Assembly: GCF_006874705.1 (NCBI RefSeq)
Contig: NZ_CP035382.1
Location: 1,550,001-1,614,000 of the forward strand
Origin: Leclercia adecarboxylata
Lineage (GTDB): Bacteria > Pseudomonadota > Gammaproteobacteria > Enterobacterales > Enterobacteriaceae
Reading direction: 5' to 3'
Length of the DNA: 64,000 nt
Made by a program: the position numbers and the translations under genes
The notes under the pieces: model-generated
The model's input: the letters and a program-made list of their open reading frames with translations, nothing else
What the model was told of the DNA's origin: nothing
Database searches by the model: none
Shown: in pieces, positions 35,699 to 45,652 of the stretch
Layout: every line of letters begins with the position of its first letter
Position numbering within the stretch: the first letter of the stretch is position 1

Positions 35699-35723
35699 CC
35701 GGCGCAGGATGTACCTGCGCCGG
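35699..35723 (-). terminator. intrinsic terminator of yhiN
   Basis: A perfect 10-bp stem CCGGCGCAGG / CCTGCGCCGG with a five-base loop is followed on the minus strand by TTTACTTCTT. It lies 44 bp after the yhiN stop. Confidence 0.75.
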
Positions 35724-35766
35724 ATAGTCTATTTTAACTCACATCAACGCGGTTCTGCATACCCGG

Positions 35767-36969
35767 TCAGTTTTTATTCTCTGCCGCCAGCGCCTCTGCG
35801 CAGGCCCAGGCGCTGGCCCACGCCCACTGGAAGTTATAGCCGCCCAGCCAGCCGGTCACGTCCACCACCTCACCGATAAAATAGAGCCCCGGCACGTTGC
35901 GGGCCTCCATGGTGCGCGAGGAGAGTTCGTTGGTGTCCACCCCGCCGAGCGTCACTTCCGCAGTGCGATAGCCTTCGGTGCCGTTGGGCTGGACGCGCCA
36001 GGCGGTTAAGGTCTCCACCAGCGTCTGCTGGTCACGGCTGTTGAGCTGTTTCAGCGACACATCGGGAATTTGCCCCAGCAGCTGCAGGCACTCCACCAGC
36101 CGCTTCGGCAGCTGCATGGCTAACGTGTTTTTCAGGCTCTGGTTAGGGTGCGCCGCGCGCTGTTCATCCAGGAAGCTCGCTAGATCGCAGTCCGGCACCA
36201 GATTAATGGTGACGAACTCCCCCGGCTGCCAGTAGCTGGAGATTTGCAGGACCGCCGGGCCGGAGAGGCCGCGATGGGTGAACAGCAGGTTCTCACGGAA
36301 TACGGTGCCGTCTTCAGCCGTGATGACCGAAGGCACCGAGACGCCGGAGAGGGTTTGCAGCTGCTCCAGCAAGGGTTTATGCAGGGTGAACGGCACCAGA
36401 CCGGCTCGGGTCGGAAGCACCTTCAGGCCAAACTGTTCGGCAATTTTATAGCCAAACGGCGACGCGCCCAGCCCCGGCATCGAGAGCCCGCCGCTGGCGA
36501 TCACCAGCTTTTCCGCGCTCACCGTTTCGCCATTGAGTTGCAGGGTATATCCCGCCTCGTCACGGGCGACTTCCAGCACTTCACTGCGCAGACGCAGGGT
36601 AACCTGGCCTTTTTCGCACTCGGCCACCAGCATATCGACAATCTGTTGCGCCGAATCGTCGCAAAACAGCTGGCCCAGGGTTTTCTCATGCCAGGCAATG
36701 CCGTGTTTACCCACCAGGTCAATAAAGTCCCATTGGGTATAGCGGGCAAGAGCAGATTTACAAAAATGGCGGTTCTGGCTCAGATAGGCCGCGGGTTCGA
36801 TATAAAGGTTAGTAAAGTTGCAGCGCCCCCCGCCAGACATGAGGATTTTACGACCAGGTTTTTTACCGTTATCGAGCAGCAGAACCCGGCGCCCTGCCTG
36901 TCCGGCCATTGCCGCACAGAATAAACCCGCCGCACCGGCGCCAATAATGATGGCATCATACTTTTCCAC
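35767..36969 (-). CDS. yhiN: FAD-dependent oxidoreductase YhiN (HI0933/BaiN family)
   Basis: The 400-residue flavoprotein begins with the dinucleotide-binding motif GAGAAGLFCA and has the family sequences RKILMSGGGRCNFTN and GWLGGYNFQWAWASAWA, which contacts FAD at the C-terminus. It matches E. coli YhiN; its reaction is unknown. GTG 36969 (V/MEKYDA), placed after AGGAG, fits the E. coli start. An ATG 16 codons upstream is less likely. Confidence 0.92.
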   Translation of the reverse strand: MEKYDAIIIGAGAAGLFCAAMAGQAGRRVLLLDNGKKPGRKILMSGGGRCNFTNLYIEPAAYLSQNRHFCKSALARYTQWDFIDLVGKHGIAWHEKTLGQLFCDDSAQQIVDMLVAECEKGQVTLRLRSEVLEVARDEAGYTLQLNGETVSAEKLVIASGGLSMPGLGASPFGYKIAEQFGLKVLPTRAGLVPFTLHKPLLEQLQTLSGVSVPSVITAEDGTVFRENLLFTHRGLSGPAVLQISSYWQPGEFVTINLVPDCDLASFLDEQRAAHPNQSLKNTLAMQLPKRLVECLQLLGQIPDVSLKQLNSRDQQTLVETLTAWRVQPNGTEGYRTAEVTLGGVDTNELSSRTMEARNVPGLYFIGEVVDVTGWLGGYNFQWAWASAWACAEALAAENKN

Positions 36970-37199
36970 GTCTCGATTCTCCTGGTTTTGAGGGCGCGGA
37001 TTGTAAAGTTTCCTCAAGAAGCGTGCCAGCGTAAATATCCGCGATCTCGTTCATTTTATTGAAATTTAAAAAATAATTCTTTTACTGCTACGCTTATGTC
37101 AGTAGGCAAATCAAAAAAAGTCTATATTTCACTTTGCCCGTTGCGCATTTGTCCTGGATAATGCGCCGCGTTCATGTCCTCAAGATGGCGTAACGTCCT

Positions 37200-38696
37200 A
37201 TGCTACATTTGTTTGCCGGCCTGGATTTTCATACCGGGCTTTTACTCTTGCTTGCTCTGGCCTTTGTATTGTTCTACGAAGCGATTAACGGCTTCCACGA
37301 CACTGCGAACGCAGTCGCAACCGTTATTTACACCCGTGCTTTACGATCGCAGGTTGCGGTTGTGATGGCTGCGGTGTTTAACTTCTTTGGTGTTCTTCTG
37401 GGGGGTCTGAGCGTAGCCTACGCCATTGTGCATATGCTGCCAACGGATCTGCTACTGAATGTCAGTTCCGGCCATGGCCTGGCCATGGTGTTCTCTCTGC
37501 TGTTTGCTGCAATTATCTGGAACCTCGGTACCTGGTATTTCGGCCTGCCAGCATCCAGTTCTCACACGCTCATCGGCGCCATCATCGGTATTGGTTTAAC
37601 CAATGCGCTGATGACCGGTACGTCTGTGGTGGACGCACTGAATATTCCTAAAGTTCTGGGTATTTTCGGTTCACTGATTGTTTCTCCCATTGTCGGTCTG
37701 GTTGTGGCGGGTGGCTTAATTTTCCTGCTGCGTCGTTACTGGAGCGGCACCAAAAAACGTGCCCGTATCCACCTGACGCCAGCCGAGCGTGAAAAGAAAG
37801 ACGGTAAGAAAAAGCCGCCATTCTGGACGCGTATCGCCCTGATCGTTTCTGCTATCGGCGTGGCCTTCTCTCATGGCGCGAACGACGGTCAGAAAGGGAT
37901 TGGTCTGGTTATGCTGGTGCTGATTGGTGTGGCACCTGCGGGCTTCGTGGTGAACATGAATGCCACCGGTTACGAAATTACCCGTACCCGCGACGCCATC
38001 AACAACGTCGAAACCTATTTCCAGCAGCGTCCCGACCTGCTGAAAAAGGCGACTGGCGTTGATCAGCTGATCCCTTCTCCGGAAGCAGGCGCAACCAAAC
38101 CGGCTGAGTTCCACTGCCATCCGGCCAATGCGATTAACGCACTGGAGCGGGCAAAAGGCATGCTGACGGATGTCGAAAGCTACGAGAAGCTCACTCCGGA
38201 GCAGCGTGGCCAGATGCGTCGCATCATGCTGTGCATCTCTGACGTGACCGAGAAAGTCTCGAAGCTGCCTGAAGTCTCTGCTGACGATAAGCGTCTGCTG
38301 AAGAAGCTGAAGGTCGACATGCTGAATACCATCGAGTACGCACCGATCTGGATCATCATGGCGGTCGCACTGGCGCTGGGTCTCGGTACGATGGTGGGCT
38401 GGCGTCGCGTGGCGACAACCATTGGCGAGAAGATCGGTAAGAAAGGCATGACCTATGCCCAGGGGATGTCTGCTCAGATGACGGCAGCGGTCTCTATCGG
38501 TCTGGCCAGCTACACCGGTATGCCGGTATCCACAACCCACGTTCTCTCTTCGTCCGTGGCGGGTACCATGCTGGTTGATGGCGGTGGTCTGCAGCGCAAA
38601 ACCGTGACCAGCATCCTGATGGCCTGGGTGTTTACCCTGCCGGCATCGATTCTGCTGTCTGGTGGTCTGTACTGGATCTCCCTGCAATTCCTGTAA
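37200..38696 (+). CDS. pitA: metal-phosphate:H+ symporter PitA
   Basis: The 498-residue inner-membrane protein is a low-affinity phosphate transporter that takes up neutral metal-phosphate complexes, including Zn and Mg. Two PHO4-family repeats are visible: [11 protein letters not shown] near residue 30 and [10 protein letters not shown] near residue 222. A charged cytoplasmic loop separates the two halves. It is one residue shorter than the E. coli protein. The 230-bp upstream gap is AT-rich but no specific operator was recognised. Confidence 0.97.
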   Translation: MLHLFAGLDFHTGLLLLLALAFVLFYEAINGFHDTANAVATVIYTRALRSQVAVVMAAVFNFFGVLLGGLSVAYAIVHMLPTDLLLNVSSGHGLAMVFSLLFAAIIWNLGTWYFGLPASSSHTLIGAIIGIGLTNALMTGTSVVDALNIPKVLGIFGSLIVSPIVGLVVAGGLIFLLRRYWSGTKKRARIHLTPAEREKKDGKKKPPFWTRIALIVSAIGVAFSHGANDGQKGIGLVMLVLIGVAPAGFVVNMNATGYEITRTRDAINNVETYFQQRPDLLKKATGVDQLIPSPEAGATKPAEFHCHPANAINALERAKGMLTDVESYEKLTPEQRGQMRRIMLCISDVTEKVSKLPEVSADDKRLLKKLKVDMLNTIEYAPIWIIMAVALALGLGTMVGWRRVATTIGEKIGKKGMTYAQGMSAQMTAAVSIGLASYTGMPVSTTHVLSSSVAGTMLVDGGGLQRKTVTSILMAWVFTLPASILLSGGLYWISLQFL

Positions 38697-38718
38697 TTGC
38701 AGGCAGGTTACGCGAAGA

Positions 38719-38748
38719 GCGGGTCAGGTAACTGGCCCGCTTTTTTTT
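38719..38748 (+). terminator. intrinsic terminator of pitA
   Basis: GCGGGTCAG pairs with CTGGCCCGC (one wobble) and is followed by eight T residues, 22 bp after the pitA stop. It sits against the 3' end of convergent uspB. Confidence 0.92.
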
Positions 38749-38752
38749 GCGC

Positions 38753-39088
38753 TCAATGCCAGATGAGGAGAGCAATCATACTCACCACCACCAGGCCGCA
38801 CAGTGCGCTGGTCAGGATGAACTGACGACGCAGGCGTTCACAGCGGCGGATAAACTCATCGTCATGATGATCCCGATAACGCTGGGCGTAGATATACCAC
38901 ACCAGGCGCATCTGTTTGCTGGGCTGCCCGTGCGAGGTGAAAAATCCCCCGCCGTCCACATATTGATAAAGCAATGGATCGCAGCCACGCAGTACCACTA
39001 ACAGGGCGCGTAAAGACGAGAAATAACGCGCCATATTCACGATGCAAACTACACATAACGCCCAAAATAATGCGACGGTGCTAATCAT
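38753..39088 (-). CDS. uspB: universal stress protein B
   Basis: The 111-residue inner-membrane protein has one helix at each end (about residues 1-22 and 89-110) and is nearly identical to E. coli UspB. There it is induced by sigma-S in stationary phase and affects ethanol tolerance. ATG 39088 (MISTVALFW) fixes the length. It is divergent from uspA across 283 bp. Confidence 0.95.
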   Translation of the reverse strand: MISTVALFWALCVVCIVNMARYFSSLRALLVVLRGCDPLLYQYVDGGGFFTSHGQPSKQMRLVWYIYAQRYRDHHDDEFIRRCERLRRQFILTSALCGLVVVSMIALLIWH

Positions 39089-39371
39089 ACTTCCTCCCCG
39101 GCGTCCGCCCGCGAAGCAATGCTCCGGGACTACCGCACCCATGCCCTGACAGACGGTTCAGTGAAAGAGAGACTCAAAAGCCGATCGGCTTCACATTTTA
39201 GTATCCGAACGGCTTATTCAATAGTGTAGGAGATCCGCTAATTTTTTTGCCACAAGGTTAATCGTTATCAACACCAATGCTTGAAAATTTTGTTTAACTG
39301 GGCCGTAATGAAGGCAGGTAGACGACTGCTACACGCATTGGTCATCGATAACTTAAGGAAGGAGTAACACT
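39089..39371. other. uspB-uspA divergent intergenic region
   Basis: This 283-bp gap is the longest non-coding stretch of the window. It contains an AT-rich middle (about 39230-39300) and a strong ribosome binding site AAGGAAGGAG (39355-39364) for uspA. I see no ORF, repeat or convincing operator beyond that. Confidence 0.6.
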
Positions 39372-39809
39372 ATGGCTTATAAACACATTCTTATCGCGGT
39401 TGACCTCTCCCCGGAGAGCAAAGTCCTGGTTGATAAAGCGGTATCCATGGCGCGTCCGTACAATGCGAAAGTTTCCTTGATTCACGTGGACGTGAATTAC
39501 TCCGATCTCTATACCGGCCTGATTGACGTGAATCTGGGCGACATGCAGAAGCGTATCTCCGAAGAGACCCACCAGGCGCTGACCGAACTCTCCACCAACG
39601 CGGGCTATCCGATCACCGAAACCCTGAGCGGCAGCGGCGACCTGGGCCAGGTGCTGGTTGATGCAATCAAGAAATACGATATGGATCTGGTGGTCTGCGG
39701 TCATCACCAGGACTTCTGGAGCAAGCTGATGTCGTCAGCACGTCAGCTGATTAACACCGTGCACGTGGACATGTTGATTGTGCCGCTGCGCGACGAAGAC
39801 GACGAGTAA
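39372..39809 (+). CDS. uspA: universal stress protein A
   Basis: The 145-residue cytoplasmic protein has the UspA fold, beginning [16 protein letters not shown], with [19 protein letters not shown] near the C-terminus. E. coli UspA dimerises and lacks the ATP-binding glycine loop; here too the region reads CGHHQDFWS. It protects cells during growth arrest. A BIME follows instead of dtpB, which occupies this place in E. coli K-12. Confidence 0.97.
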   Translation: MAYKHILIAVDLSPESKVLVDKAVSMARPYNAKVSLIHVDVNYSDLYTGLIDVNLGDMQKRISEETHQALTELSTNAGYPITETLSGSGDLGQVLVDAIKKYDMDLVVCGHHQDFWSKLMSSARQLINTVHVDMLIVPLRDEDDE

Positions 39810-39817
39810 GTGTAAAA

Positions 39818-39905
39818 AAGCCCGGTGGCGCTAACGCTTACCGGGCCTACAAATGGCACTACACGTAGGCCGGGTAAGGCGAAGCCGCCTCCCGGCTTTT
39901 TTATT
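39818..39905. repeat. BIME: two inverted REP units, the second followed by a T-run
   Basis: The first unit, gcccggtggcgctaacgctt to accgggcctaca (39820-39851), is followed by an inverted unit, gtaggccgggtaaggcgaag to cctcccggc (39865-39896). The second ends in TTTTTT on the plus strand, so it can terminate uspA transcription. It separates uspA from convergent rsmJ. Confidence 0.8.
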
Positions 39906-40653
39906 CCGGCGTACCGGAGTAGATATCAAACCGGTGCCCTTTGGTGGTCACCGCATTGGTGGTGGCGACCTCCGCCAGCGGCGGCGCATAGTCAGGACGT
40001 TTCACCACTACCCGCTTTGTTGCCAGCAGGCGAGCAGGCTCCAGCAGGCCATCTGCGTCTAAGTCCGGCCCCACCAGCGACTGAAACACCCGCATCTCTT
40101 TCTTCACCAGCGCGCTTTTCTGCTTATGCGGGAACATTGGGTCGAGATAGACCACCTGCGGACGCGGGGTGATATCCGTCAGTGCCGTCAGGCTCGAGGC
40201 GTGGATCAGCTGTAGTCGCTCCTGCAACCAGCCGCCGATTTCCGGATCGGCATAGCCGCGAGCAAGGCCATCATCCAGCAGGGCGGCGACCACCGGGTTG
40301 CGCTCCAGCATCCGCACCCGACAGCCTACAGAGGCGAGCACAAAGGCATCGCGCCCCAGTCCGGCGGTGGCATCCACCACGTCCGGCAGATAGCTGCCTT
40401 TGATCCCGACCGCTTTGGCGACCGCTTCGCCACGTCCGCCGCCGAACTTGCGCCGATGTGCCATGGCGCCACCGACAAAGTCGACAAAAATCCCGCCGAG
40501 TTTCGGTTCGTCACGTTTACGTAACTCCAGATGCGCTGTAGTCATCACCAGCGCCATCAGGTTTTCTTCATCGTGTTCCAGCCCCCAGCGGGCCGCCAGA
40601 ACAGATAAGGCGCCGTCTCCGGCGCCTGTCTCATCTACTAAGTGAATCTTCAC
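39901..40653 (-). CDS. rsmJ: 16S rRNA (guanine-1516-N2)-methyltransferase
   Basis: The 250-residue enzyme has the same length as E. coli RsmJ (YhiQ). SAM-binding residues lie in [16 protein letters not shown] (about 104-119) and the catalytic motif in YLDPMFPH. It methylates G1516 of 16S rRNA. It starts 7 bp after prlC, so it shares the prlC transcript and probably its heat induction. Confidence 0.97.
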   Translation of the reverse strand: MKIHLVDETGAGDGALSVLAARWGLEHDEENLMALVMTTAHLELRKRDEPKLGGIFVDFVGGAMAHRRKFGGGRGEAVAKAVGIKGSYLPDVVDATAGLGRDAFVLASVGCRVRMLERNPVVAALLDDGLARGYADPEIGGWLQERLQLIHASSLTALTDITPRPQVVYLDPMFPHKQKSALVKKEMRVFQSLVGPDLDADGLLEPARLLATKRVVVKRPDYAPPLAEVATTNAVTTKGHRFDIYSGTPE

Positions 40654-40660
40654 GAATCAA

Positions 40661-42703
40661 CTAACCCTTGATGCCGTAATGCTCAAGCATCGCGTCCAGC
40701 TGCGGCTCGCGGCCACGGAAGCGTTTGAACAGCTCCATTGGCTCTTCGGAACCGCCGCGGGTCAGGATGTTATCGAGGAACGACTGACCGGTTTCGCGGT
40801 TGAAAATCCCCTCTTCTTCGAAGCGGGAGTAAGCGTCTGCCGCCAGCACGTCCGCCCACAGGTAGCTGTAGTAACCCGCCGCATAGCCGCCAGCAAAGAT
40901 ATGGCTGAACGCGTGCGGGAAGCGACCCCATGCCGGGCCAGGGATCAGGGCCACCTGCTTCTTGATCTCCGCCAGGGTTTCGAGGACCTTCGCCCCTTGC
41001 TCCGGGCTGAACTCGGCATGCAGACGGAAATCGAACAGGCCGAACTCCAGCTGGCGCAGGATAAACATCGCCGCCTGGTAGTTTTTCGCTTCCAGCATCT
41101 TATCCAGCAGCGCTTTTGGCAGCGGCTCGCCGGTCTCGTAGTGACCGGAGATAAACGCTAGCGCGTCCGGCTCCCAGCACCAGTTTTCCATAAACTGGCT
41201 CGGCAGCTCGACCGCATCCCACGGCACGCCGCTGATACCGGCCACGCCTGCCGCTTCGATACGGGTCAGCATATGGTGCAGACCGTGGCCGAACTCGTGG
41301 AACAGGGTGATCACTTCGTCATGGGTAAAGAGCGCAGGTTTACCGCTGACCGGACGGTTGAAGTTACAGGTCAGGTAGGCCACCGGCTTTTGCAGCGAGC
41401 CGTCGGCTTTACGCATCTGGCCTACGCAGTCATCCATCCACGCCCCGCCGCGCTTGTTCTCACGGGCATACAGGTCAAGGTAGAAGCTGCCGCGCAGTTC
41501 GTTTTTATCGTCATACAGCTCGAAGAAACGCACGTCGTCATGCCACACTTCCACATCGTTGCGCTCTTTAGCGGTAATGCCATAGATGCGCTTCACCACT
41601 TCGAACAGGCCGTTAACGGCTTTGTTTTCCGGGAAGTACGGACGCAGCTGCTCGTCGCTGATGCTGTAAAGGTGCTGCTTCTGTTTCTCGCTGTAATACG
41701 CGATATCCCACGGCTGCAGCTCATCGACGCCGAACTCCGCTTTCGCAAAGGCGCGCAGCTGGGCCAGCTCTTTCTCGCCCTGAGGACGGGCGCGTTTGGC
41801 CAGATCGGTTAAGAAATCGAGCACCTGCTGGGGGTTTTCCGCCATTTTAGTGGCAAGGGATTTATCCGCGTAGCTGTCAAAGCCCAGCAGCTGTGCCAGC
41901 TCGTGACGCAGGGCGAGGATCTCCGCCATCACCGGGGTGTTATCCCACTTGCCGGCATTTGGGCCCTGATCGGAGGCGCGGGTGCTGTAGGCGCGATACA
42001 TCTCTTCACGCAGGGCCTGGTTGTCACAGTAGGTCATCACCGGCAGATAGCTCGGGATATCCAGGGTCAGCAGGAAACCTTCCTGCTCTTTCGCCTCGGC
42101 CTGGGCTTTCGCCGCCGCCAGCGCGCTCTCCGGCATACCCGCCAGTTCGGCTTCGTCGGTAATCAGTTTCGTCCAGCCCATGGTGGCATCCAGCACGTTG
42201 TTGCTGTACTGGTTGCCCAGCTCGGAAAGGCGGGTCGCGATTTCGCCGTAGCGCTGCTGTTTATCTTTCGCGAGGCCAATGCCCGACAGTTCAAAATCGC
42301 GCAGGGCGTTATCAACCGCCTTTTTCTGGGCGATGTTCAGGGTCGCATAGTTATCGCCCTCGCGCAGGTCGCGGTACGCTTTATACAGCCCTTCGTGCTG
42401 CCCGACCCAGGTGCTGTATTCCGACAGCAGCGGCAGGGTTTGTTCGTAGGCTTCACGCAGCTCCGGGCTGTTTTTCACCGAGTTCAGGTGGCTGACCGGG
42501 GAGAAGATGCGGCCGAGCACATCATCCACTTCCGCCAGCGGCTGACACAGGTTTTCCCAGCTGTAAGGGGCGCCCTGCGCAACCACGCTCTCGACGGCGG
42601 TACGGCAATCGTCCAGTGCTTTGGTGACAGCGGGAACAACATGTTCAGGCAGAATGGAGGAAAACGGTGGCAACGAAAAAGGCGTCAGTAATGGGTTGGT
42701 CAT
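40661..42703 (-). CDS. prlC: oligopeptidase A
   Basis: The 680-residue M3-family zinc metallopeptidase degrades cytoplasmic oligopeptides, including cleaved signal peptides. The zinc motif HEFGH (in TLFHEFGHGLHH, about residue 469) with the downstream Glu of the family is present. ATG 42703 (MTNPLLTPF) gives the E. coli length; a longer frame is not supported. A sigma-32-like promoter lies upstream, in keeping with heat-shock control of E. coli prlC. It is divergent from rlmJ. Confidence 0.97.
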   Translation of the reverse strand: MTNPLLTPFSLPPFSSILPEHVVPAVTKALDDCRTAVESVVAQGAPYSWENLCQPLAEVDDVLGRIFSPVSHLNSVKNSPELREAYEQTLPLLSEYSTWVGQHEGLYKAYRDLREGDNYATLNIAQKKAVDNALRDFELSGIGLAKDKQQRYGEIATRLSELGNQYSNNVLDATMGWTKLITDEAELAGMPESALAAAKAQAEAKEQEGFLLTLDIPSYLPVMTYCDNQALREEMYRAYSTRASDQGPNAGKWDNTPVMAEILALRHELAQLLGFDSYADKSLATKMAENPQQVLDFLTDLAKRARPQGEKELAQLRAFAKAEFGVDELQPWDIAYYSEKQKQHLYSISDEQLRPYFPENKAVNGLFEVVKRIYGITAKERNDVEVWHDDVRFFELYDDKNELRGSFYLDLYARENKRGGAWMDDCVGQMRKADGSLQKPVAYLTCNFNRPVSGKPALFTHDEVITLFHEFGHGLHHMLTRIEAAGVAGISGVPWDAVELPSQFMENWCWEPDALAFISGHYETGEPLPKALLDKMLEAKNYQAAMFILRQLEFGLFDFRLHAEFSPEQGAKVLETLAEIKKQVALIPGPAWGRFPHAFSHIFAGGYAAGYYSYLWADVLAADAYSRFEEEGIFNRETGQSFLDNILTRGGSEEPMELFKRFRGREPQLDAMLEHYGIKG

Positions 42704-42764
42704 AAGCACTGTCCTGTTAAATGAGTGAATGAAGCGCGCATCCTGCGCGAGCATATTGTTTCCA

Positions 42765-42793
42765 GGATGGGGTTAAGTGTAGTGAATTTCAAT
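42765..42793 (-). promoter_or_regulatory. sigma-32 type promoter of prlC-rsmJ
   Basis: On the minus strand ATTGAAA (42787-42793) is followed after 14 bases by CCCCATCC (42765-42772). This is close to the heat-shock consensus CTTGAAA and CCCCATNT. It lies 62 bp upstream of the prlC start and would be used by the RpoH encoded at the start of the window. Confidence 0.75.
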
Positions 42794-42906
42794 GGCTGGG
42801 GTGACAGAAAAACCGCCGCCGCGACGGTGCGTGCCGGGCCTGCGGGTAATCTGCGCCGTTCTGCTGTAAACTGTGGCCAATCGACATTATCGGAACATAT
42901 CTACCC

Positions 42907-43749
42907 ATGCTCAGTTATCGCCACAGCTTTCACGCGGGCAACCACGCCGACGTTCTTAAACATACCGTTCAGAGCCTGATTATCGAGGCGCTCAAAGAGA
43001 AAGATAAGCCTTTTCTCTATCTGGACACCCATGCCGGCGCGGGCCGCTATCAGCTGAGCGGTGAACACGCCGAGCGCACCGGGGAGTACCTCGAGGGCAT
43101 CGCCCGTATCTGGCAGCAGGACGACCTGCCGGCCGAGCTTGAGCCCTACATCAGCGTGATCAACCACTTCAACCGCAGCGGCCAGCTACGTTACTACCCG
43201 GGCTCGCCGCTGATTGCCCGTCAGCTGCTGCGCGAGCAGGACAGTATTCAGCTGACCGAACTGCACCCGAGCGACTACCCGCTGCTGCGCTCTGAATTCC
43301 AGAAAGACAGCCGCGCGCGCGTCGAGAAATCGGACGGCTACCAGCAGCTGAAAGCGAAATTACCACCGGTGTCCCGTCGCGGCCTGGTGCTGATCGACCC
43401 GCCTTATGAGATCAAAAGTGACTATCAGGCGGTGGTGGCGGGTATCCACGAAGGTTACAAACGCTTTGCCACCGGCACCTATGCCCTGTGGTATCCGGTG
43501 GTGCTGCGTTCGCAGATCAAGCGCATGATCAAGGATCTGGAAGCGACCGGTATCCGTAAGATCCTGCAAATTGAGCTGGCGGTTCTTCCGGACAGCGATC
43601 GCCGCGGCATGACCGCCTCCGGCATGATCGTGGTTAACCCACCGTGGAAGCTGGAAGCGCAGATGAACAACGTTCTGCCGTGGCTGCACAAAAAGCTGGT
43701 TCCGGCCGGTACCGGCCACGCCACCGTCAGCTGGATCGTGCCTGAGTAA
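42907..43749 (+). CDS. rlmJ: 23S rRNA (adenine-2030-N6)-methyltransferase
   Basis: The 280-residue protein matches E. coli RlmJ (YhiR). The N-terminal [19 protein letters not shown] and the catalytic DPPYE (about residue 164) are family hallmarks. It methylates A2030 of 23S rRNA. It is divergent from prlC and followed by gor after 70 bp. Confidence 0.97.
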   Translation: MLSYRHSFHAGNHADVLKHTVQSLIIEALKEKDKPFLYLDTHAGAGRYQLSGEHAERTGEYLEGIARIWQQDDLPAELEPYISVINHFNRSGQLRYYPGSPLIARQLLREQDSIQLTELHPSDYPLLRSEFQKDSRARVEKSDGYQQLKAKLPPVSRRGLVLIDPPYEIKSDYQAVVAGIHEGYKRFATGTYALWYPVVLRSQIKRMIKDLEATGIRKILQIELAVLPDSDRRGMTASGMIVVNPPWKLEAQMNNVLPWLHKKLVPAGTGHATVSWIVPE

Positions 43750-43819
43750 TTACAGCAATCGGTGGAAGCTATTGATTTCAGGTATACAATCGCGGCAATT
43801 AACGATTAAGGATAAGACC

Positions 43820-45172
43820 ATGACTAAGCATTATGACTACATCGCTATCGGCGGCGGCAGCGGCGGTATCGCCTCGATTAACCGTGCGGCCATGTATGGC
43901 CAGAAGTGCGCCCTGATTGAAGCGAAAGACCTCGGCGGCACCTGCGTCAACGTCGGTTGTGTACCGAAGAAAGTGATGTGGCATGCGGCGCAGATCCGTG
44001 AGGCCATCCACCTGTATGGCCCGGATTATGGTTTTGACACCACCATCAATAACTTCGACTGGGATCGCCTGATCGCCAGCCGTACGGCATACATTGACCG
44101 AATTCATACCTCCTACGACAACGTGCTGGGTAAGAACAACGTCGATGTAATCCGCGGTTTCGCCCGTTTTGTGGATGCGAAGACCATCGAAGTGAACGGC
44201 GAAACGATCACCGCCGATCATATCCTGATCGCCACCGGCGGCCGTCCGAGCCATCCGTCTATTCCGGGCGCGGAATATGGCATCGACTCCGACGGTTTCT
44301 TTGAGCTGCCTGCCCTGCCGAAACGCGTTGCCGTTGTGGGCGCGGGCTACATCGCCGTAGAACTGGCGGGCGTGATTAACGGCCTGGGCGCGGAAGCGCA
44401 CCTGTTCGTGCGCAAACACGCCCCGCTGCGCAGCTTCGATCCGCTGATCGTCGATACGCTGGTGGAAGTGATGAACGCAGAAGGCCCTCATCTGCATACG
44501 GAAGCCATTCCGAAAGCGGTCGTGAAAAACGCCGACGGCAGCCTGACCCTGGAGCTGGAAGATGGCCGCAGCCAGACCGTTGATTGCCTGATCTGGGCCA
44601 TTGGTCGTGAACCGGCAAACGACAACTTCAACCTGGCCGTAACCGGGGTTGAGACCAATGAGAAAGGCTATATCGTTGTCGATAAGTTCCAGAACACCAG
44701 CGTGCCGGGCATTTACGCGGTGGGCGATAACACCGGTGCCGTAGAGCTGACCCCGGTAGCCGTGGCCGCGGGTCGTCGTCTTTCCGAGCGTCTGTTTAAC
44801 AACAAGCCGGACGAGCATCTCGACTACAGCAACATCCCGACCGTGGTCTTCAGCCATCCGCCGATCGGCACCGTCGGTTTAACCGAACCGCAGGCGCGCG
44901 AGCAGTATGGCGACGACCAGGTGAAAGTGTATAAATCGGCCTTCACCGCCATGTATACCGCCGTCACCGCTCACCGTCAGCCATGCCGCATGAAGCTGGT
45001 CTGCGTTGGGCCGGAGGAGAAGATCGTCGGTATTCACGGTATTGGCTTCGGTATGGATGAGATCCTGCAGGGCTTTGCCGTGGCGCTGAAAATGGGTGCC
45101 ACCAAGAAAGACTTCGATAACACCGTGGCGATCCACCCAACGGCGGCAGAAGAGTTTGTGACCATGCGTTAA
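43820..45172 (+). CDS. gor: glutathione reductase
   Basis: The 450-residue flavoenzyme reduces GSSG with NADPH. Visible features are the FAD motif GGGSGG, the redox-active disulfide [13 protein letters not shown] (about residues 38-50), the NADPH motif [11 protein letters not shown] and the C-terminal HPTAAEE with the catalytic His. Arginines after the NADPH motif (FVRKHAPLR) fit NADPH rather than NADH. ATG 43820 matches E. coli, as does the length. Confidence 0.98.
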   Translation: MTKHYDYIAIGGGSGGIASINRAAMYGQKCALIEAKDLGGTCVNVGCVPKKVMWHAAQIREAIHLYGPDYGFDTTINNFDWDRLIASRTAYIDRIHTSYDNVLGKNNVDVIRGFARFVDAKTIEVNGETITADHILIATGGRPSHPSIPGAEYGIDSDGFFELPALPKRVAVVGAGYIAVELAGVINGLGAEAHLFVRKHAPLRSFDPLIVDTLVEVMNAEGPHLHTEAIPKAVVKNADGSLTLELEDGRSQTVDCLIWAIGREPANDNFNLAVTGVETNEKGYIVVDKFQNTSVPGIYAVGDNTGAVELTPVAVAAGRRLSERLFNNKPDEHLDYSNIPTVVFSHPPIGTVGLTEPQAREQYGDDQVKVYKSAFTAMYTAVTAHRQPCRMKLVCVGPEEKIVGIHGIGFGMDEILQGFAVALKMGATKKDFDNTVAIHPTAAEEFVTMR

Positions 45173-45207
45173 TACGCTTTGCCACTCGCGATTCTGCGCT
45201 TATAAAG

Positions 45208-45232
45208 ACCGGTCCTCAGTGGCCGGTTTTTT
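45208..45232 (+). terminator. intrinsic terminator of gor
   Basis: ACCGGTC pairs with GGCCGGT (one wobble) around a short loop and is followed by six T residues, 35 bp after the gor stop. Confidence 0.85.
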
Positions 45233-45356
45233 ATGCCCCCTCAGCCCGGCTGTACAAACGGTAACAAAATTCACCGGAAACGGCGGCAGACCTGGCTAAT
45301 CTTAAAAAGTATTAATTGCTTATCTGGATCGATTATTTAAGGTTAGAGAAAACATA

Positions 45357-45626
45357 ATGCAAGTGAAGATCAACGCAAAAAGCCTGGCTAAATCCCACCT
45401 GATTCTTGCCCTTGTCTGGGCGTTGTTAACCATACCCACCCTGCTGTGGTGGAAAAACAGTATCCTCTGGGTCTCGCTGATGAGTATTTACGCTATCGTG
45501 GTTTCGCATCTGGCGGCCTATAGCGCGGCTCATGCGGAAAAAGCGGCCAGCAATGCCCTGAATCAGAGCGAAGAGACGAAGCAAAAAACGGAGAAACTGA
45601 CTGGCGATCCACGGCAGGCGCACTGA
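45357..45626 (+). CDS. small two-helix membrane protein, unknown function
   Basis: The 89-residue protein is not recognised. Two hydrophobic stretches (about residues 14-31 and 36-56) form a likely helical hairpin. They are followed by an alanine-rich then charged tail (AEKAASNALNQSEETKQK) suited to a short coiled coil in the cytoplasm. It opens a low-GC interval between gor and treF and is convergent with a pentapeptide-type gene. It could be a membrane effector or a stress protein; no function can be assigned. Confidence 0.7.
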   Translation: MQVKINAKSLAKSHLILALVWALLTIPTLLWWKNSILWVSLMSIYAIVVSHLAAYSAAHAEKAASNALNQSEETKQKTEKLTGDPRQAH

Positions 45627-45652
45627 TTTTGCCTCACCGGTGTCAGGCAAAC
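45627..45652. terminator. hairpin between convergent small genes
   Basis: TTTGCCT (45628-45634) and AGGCAAA (45645-45651) enclose the self-complementary CACCGGTG. It overlaps the stop of the minus-strand gene. The flanking T and A bases allow weak termination in both directions. Confidence 0.45.

Noticed and set aside
35598..35770. Manganese (yybP-ykoY) riboswitch for the TerC-family gene
   Set aside because: A GGGGAG block is present, but the remaining conserved core was not found and the stretch folds into simple hairpins.
39818..39905. CRISPR-like array
   Set aside because: The repeated units here and elsewhere in the window are inverted REP palindromes without regular spacers.
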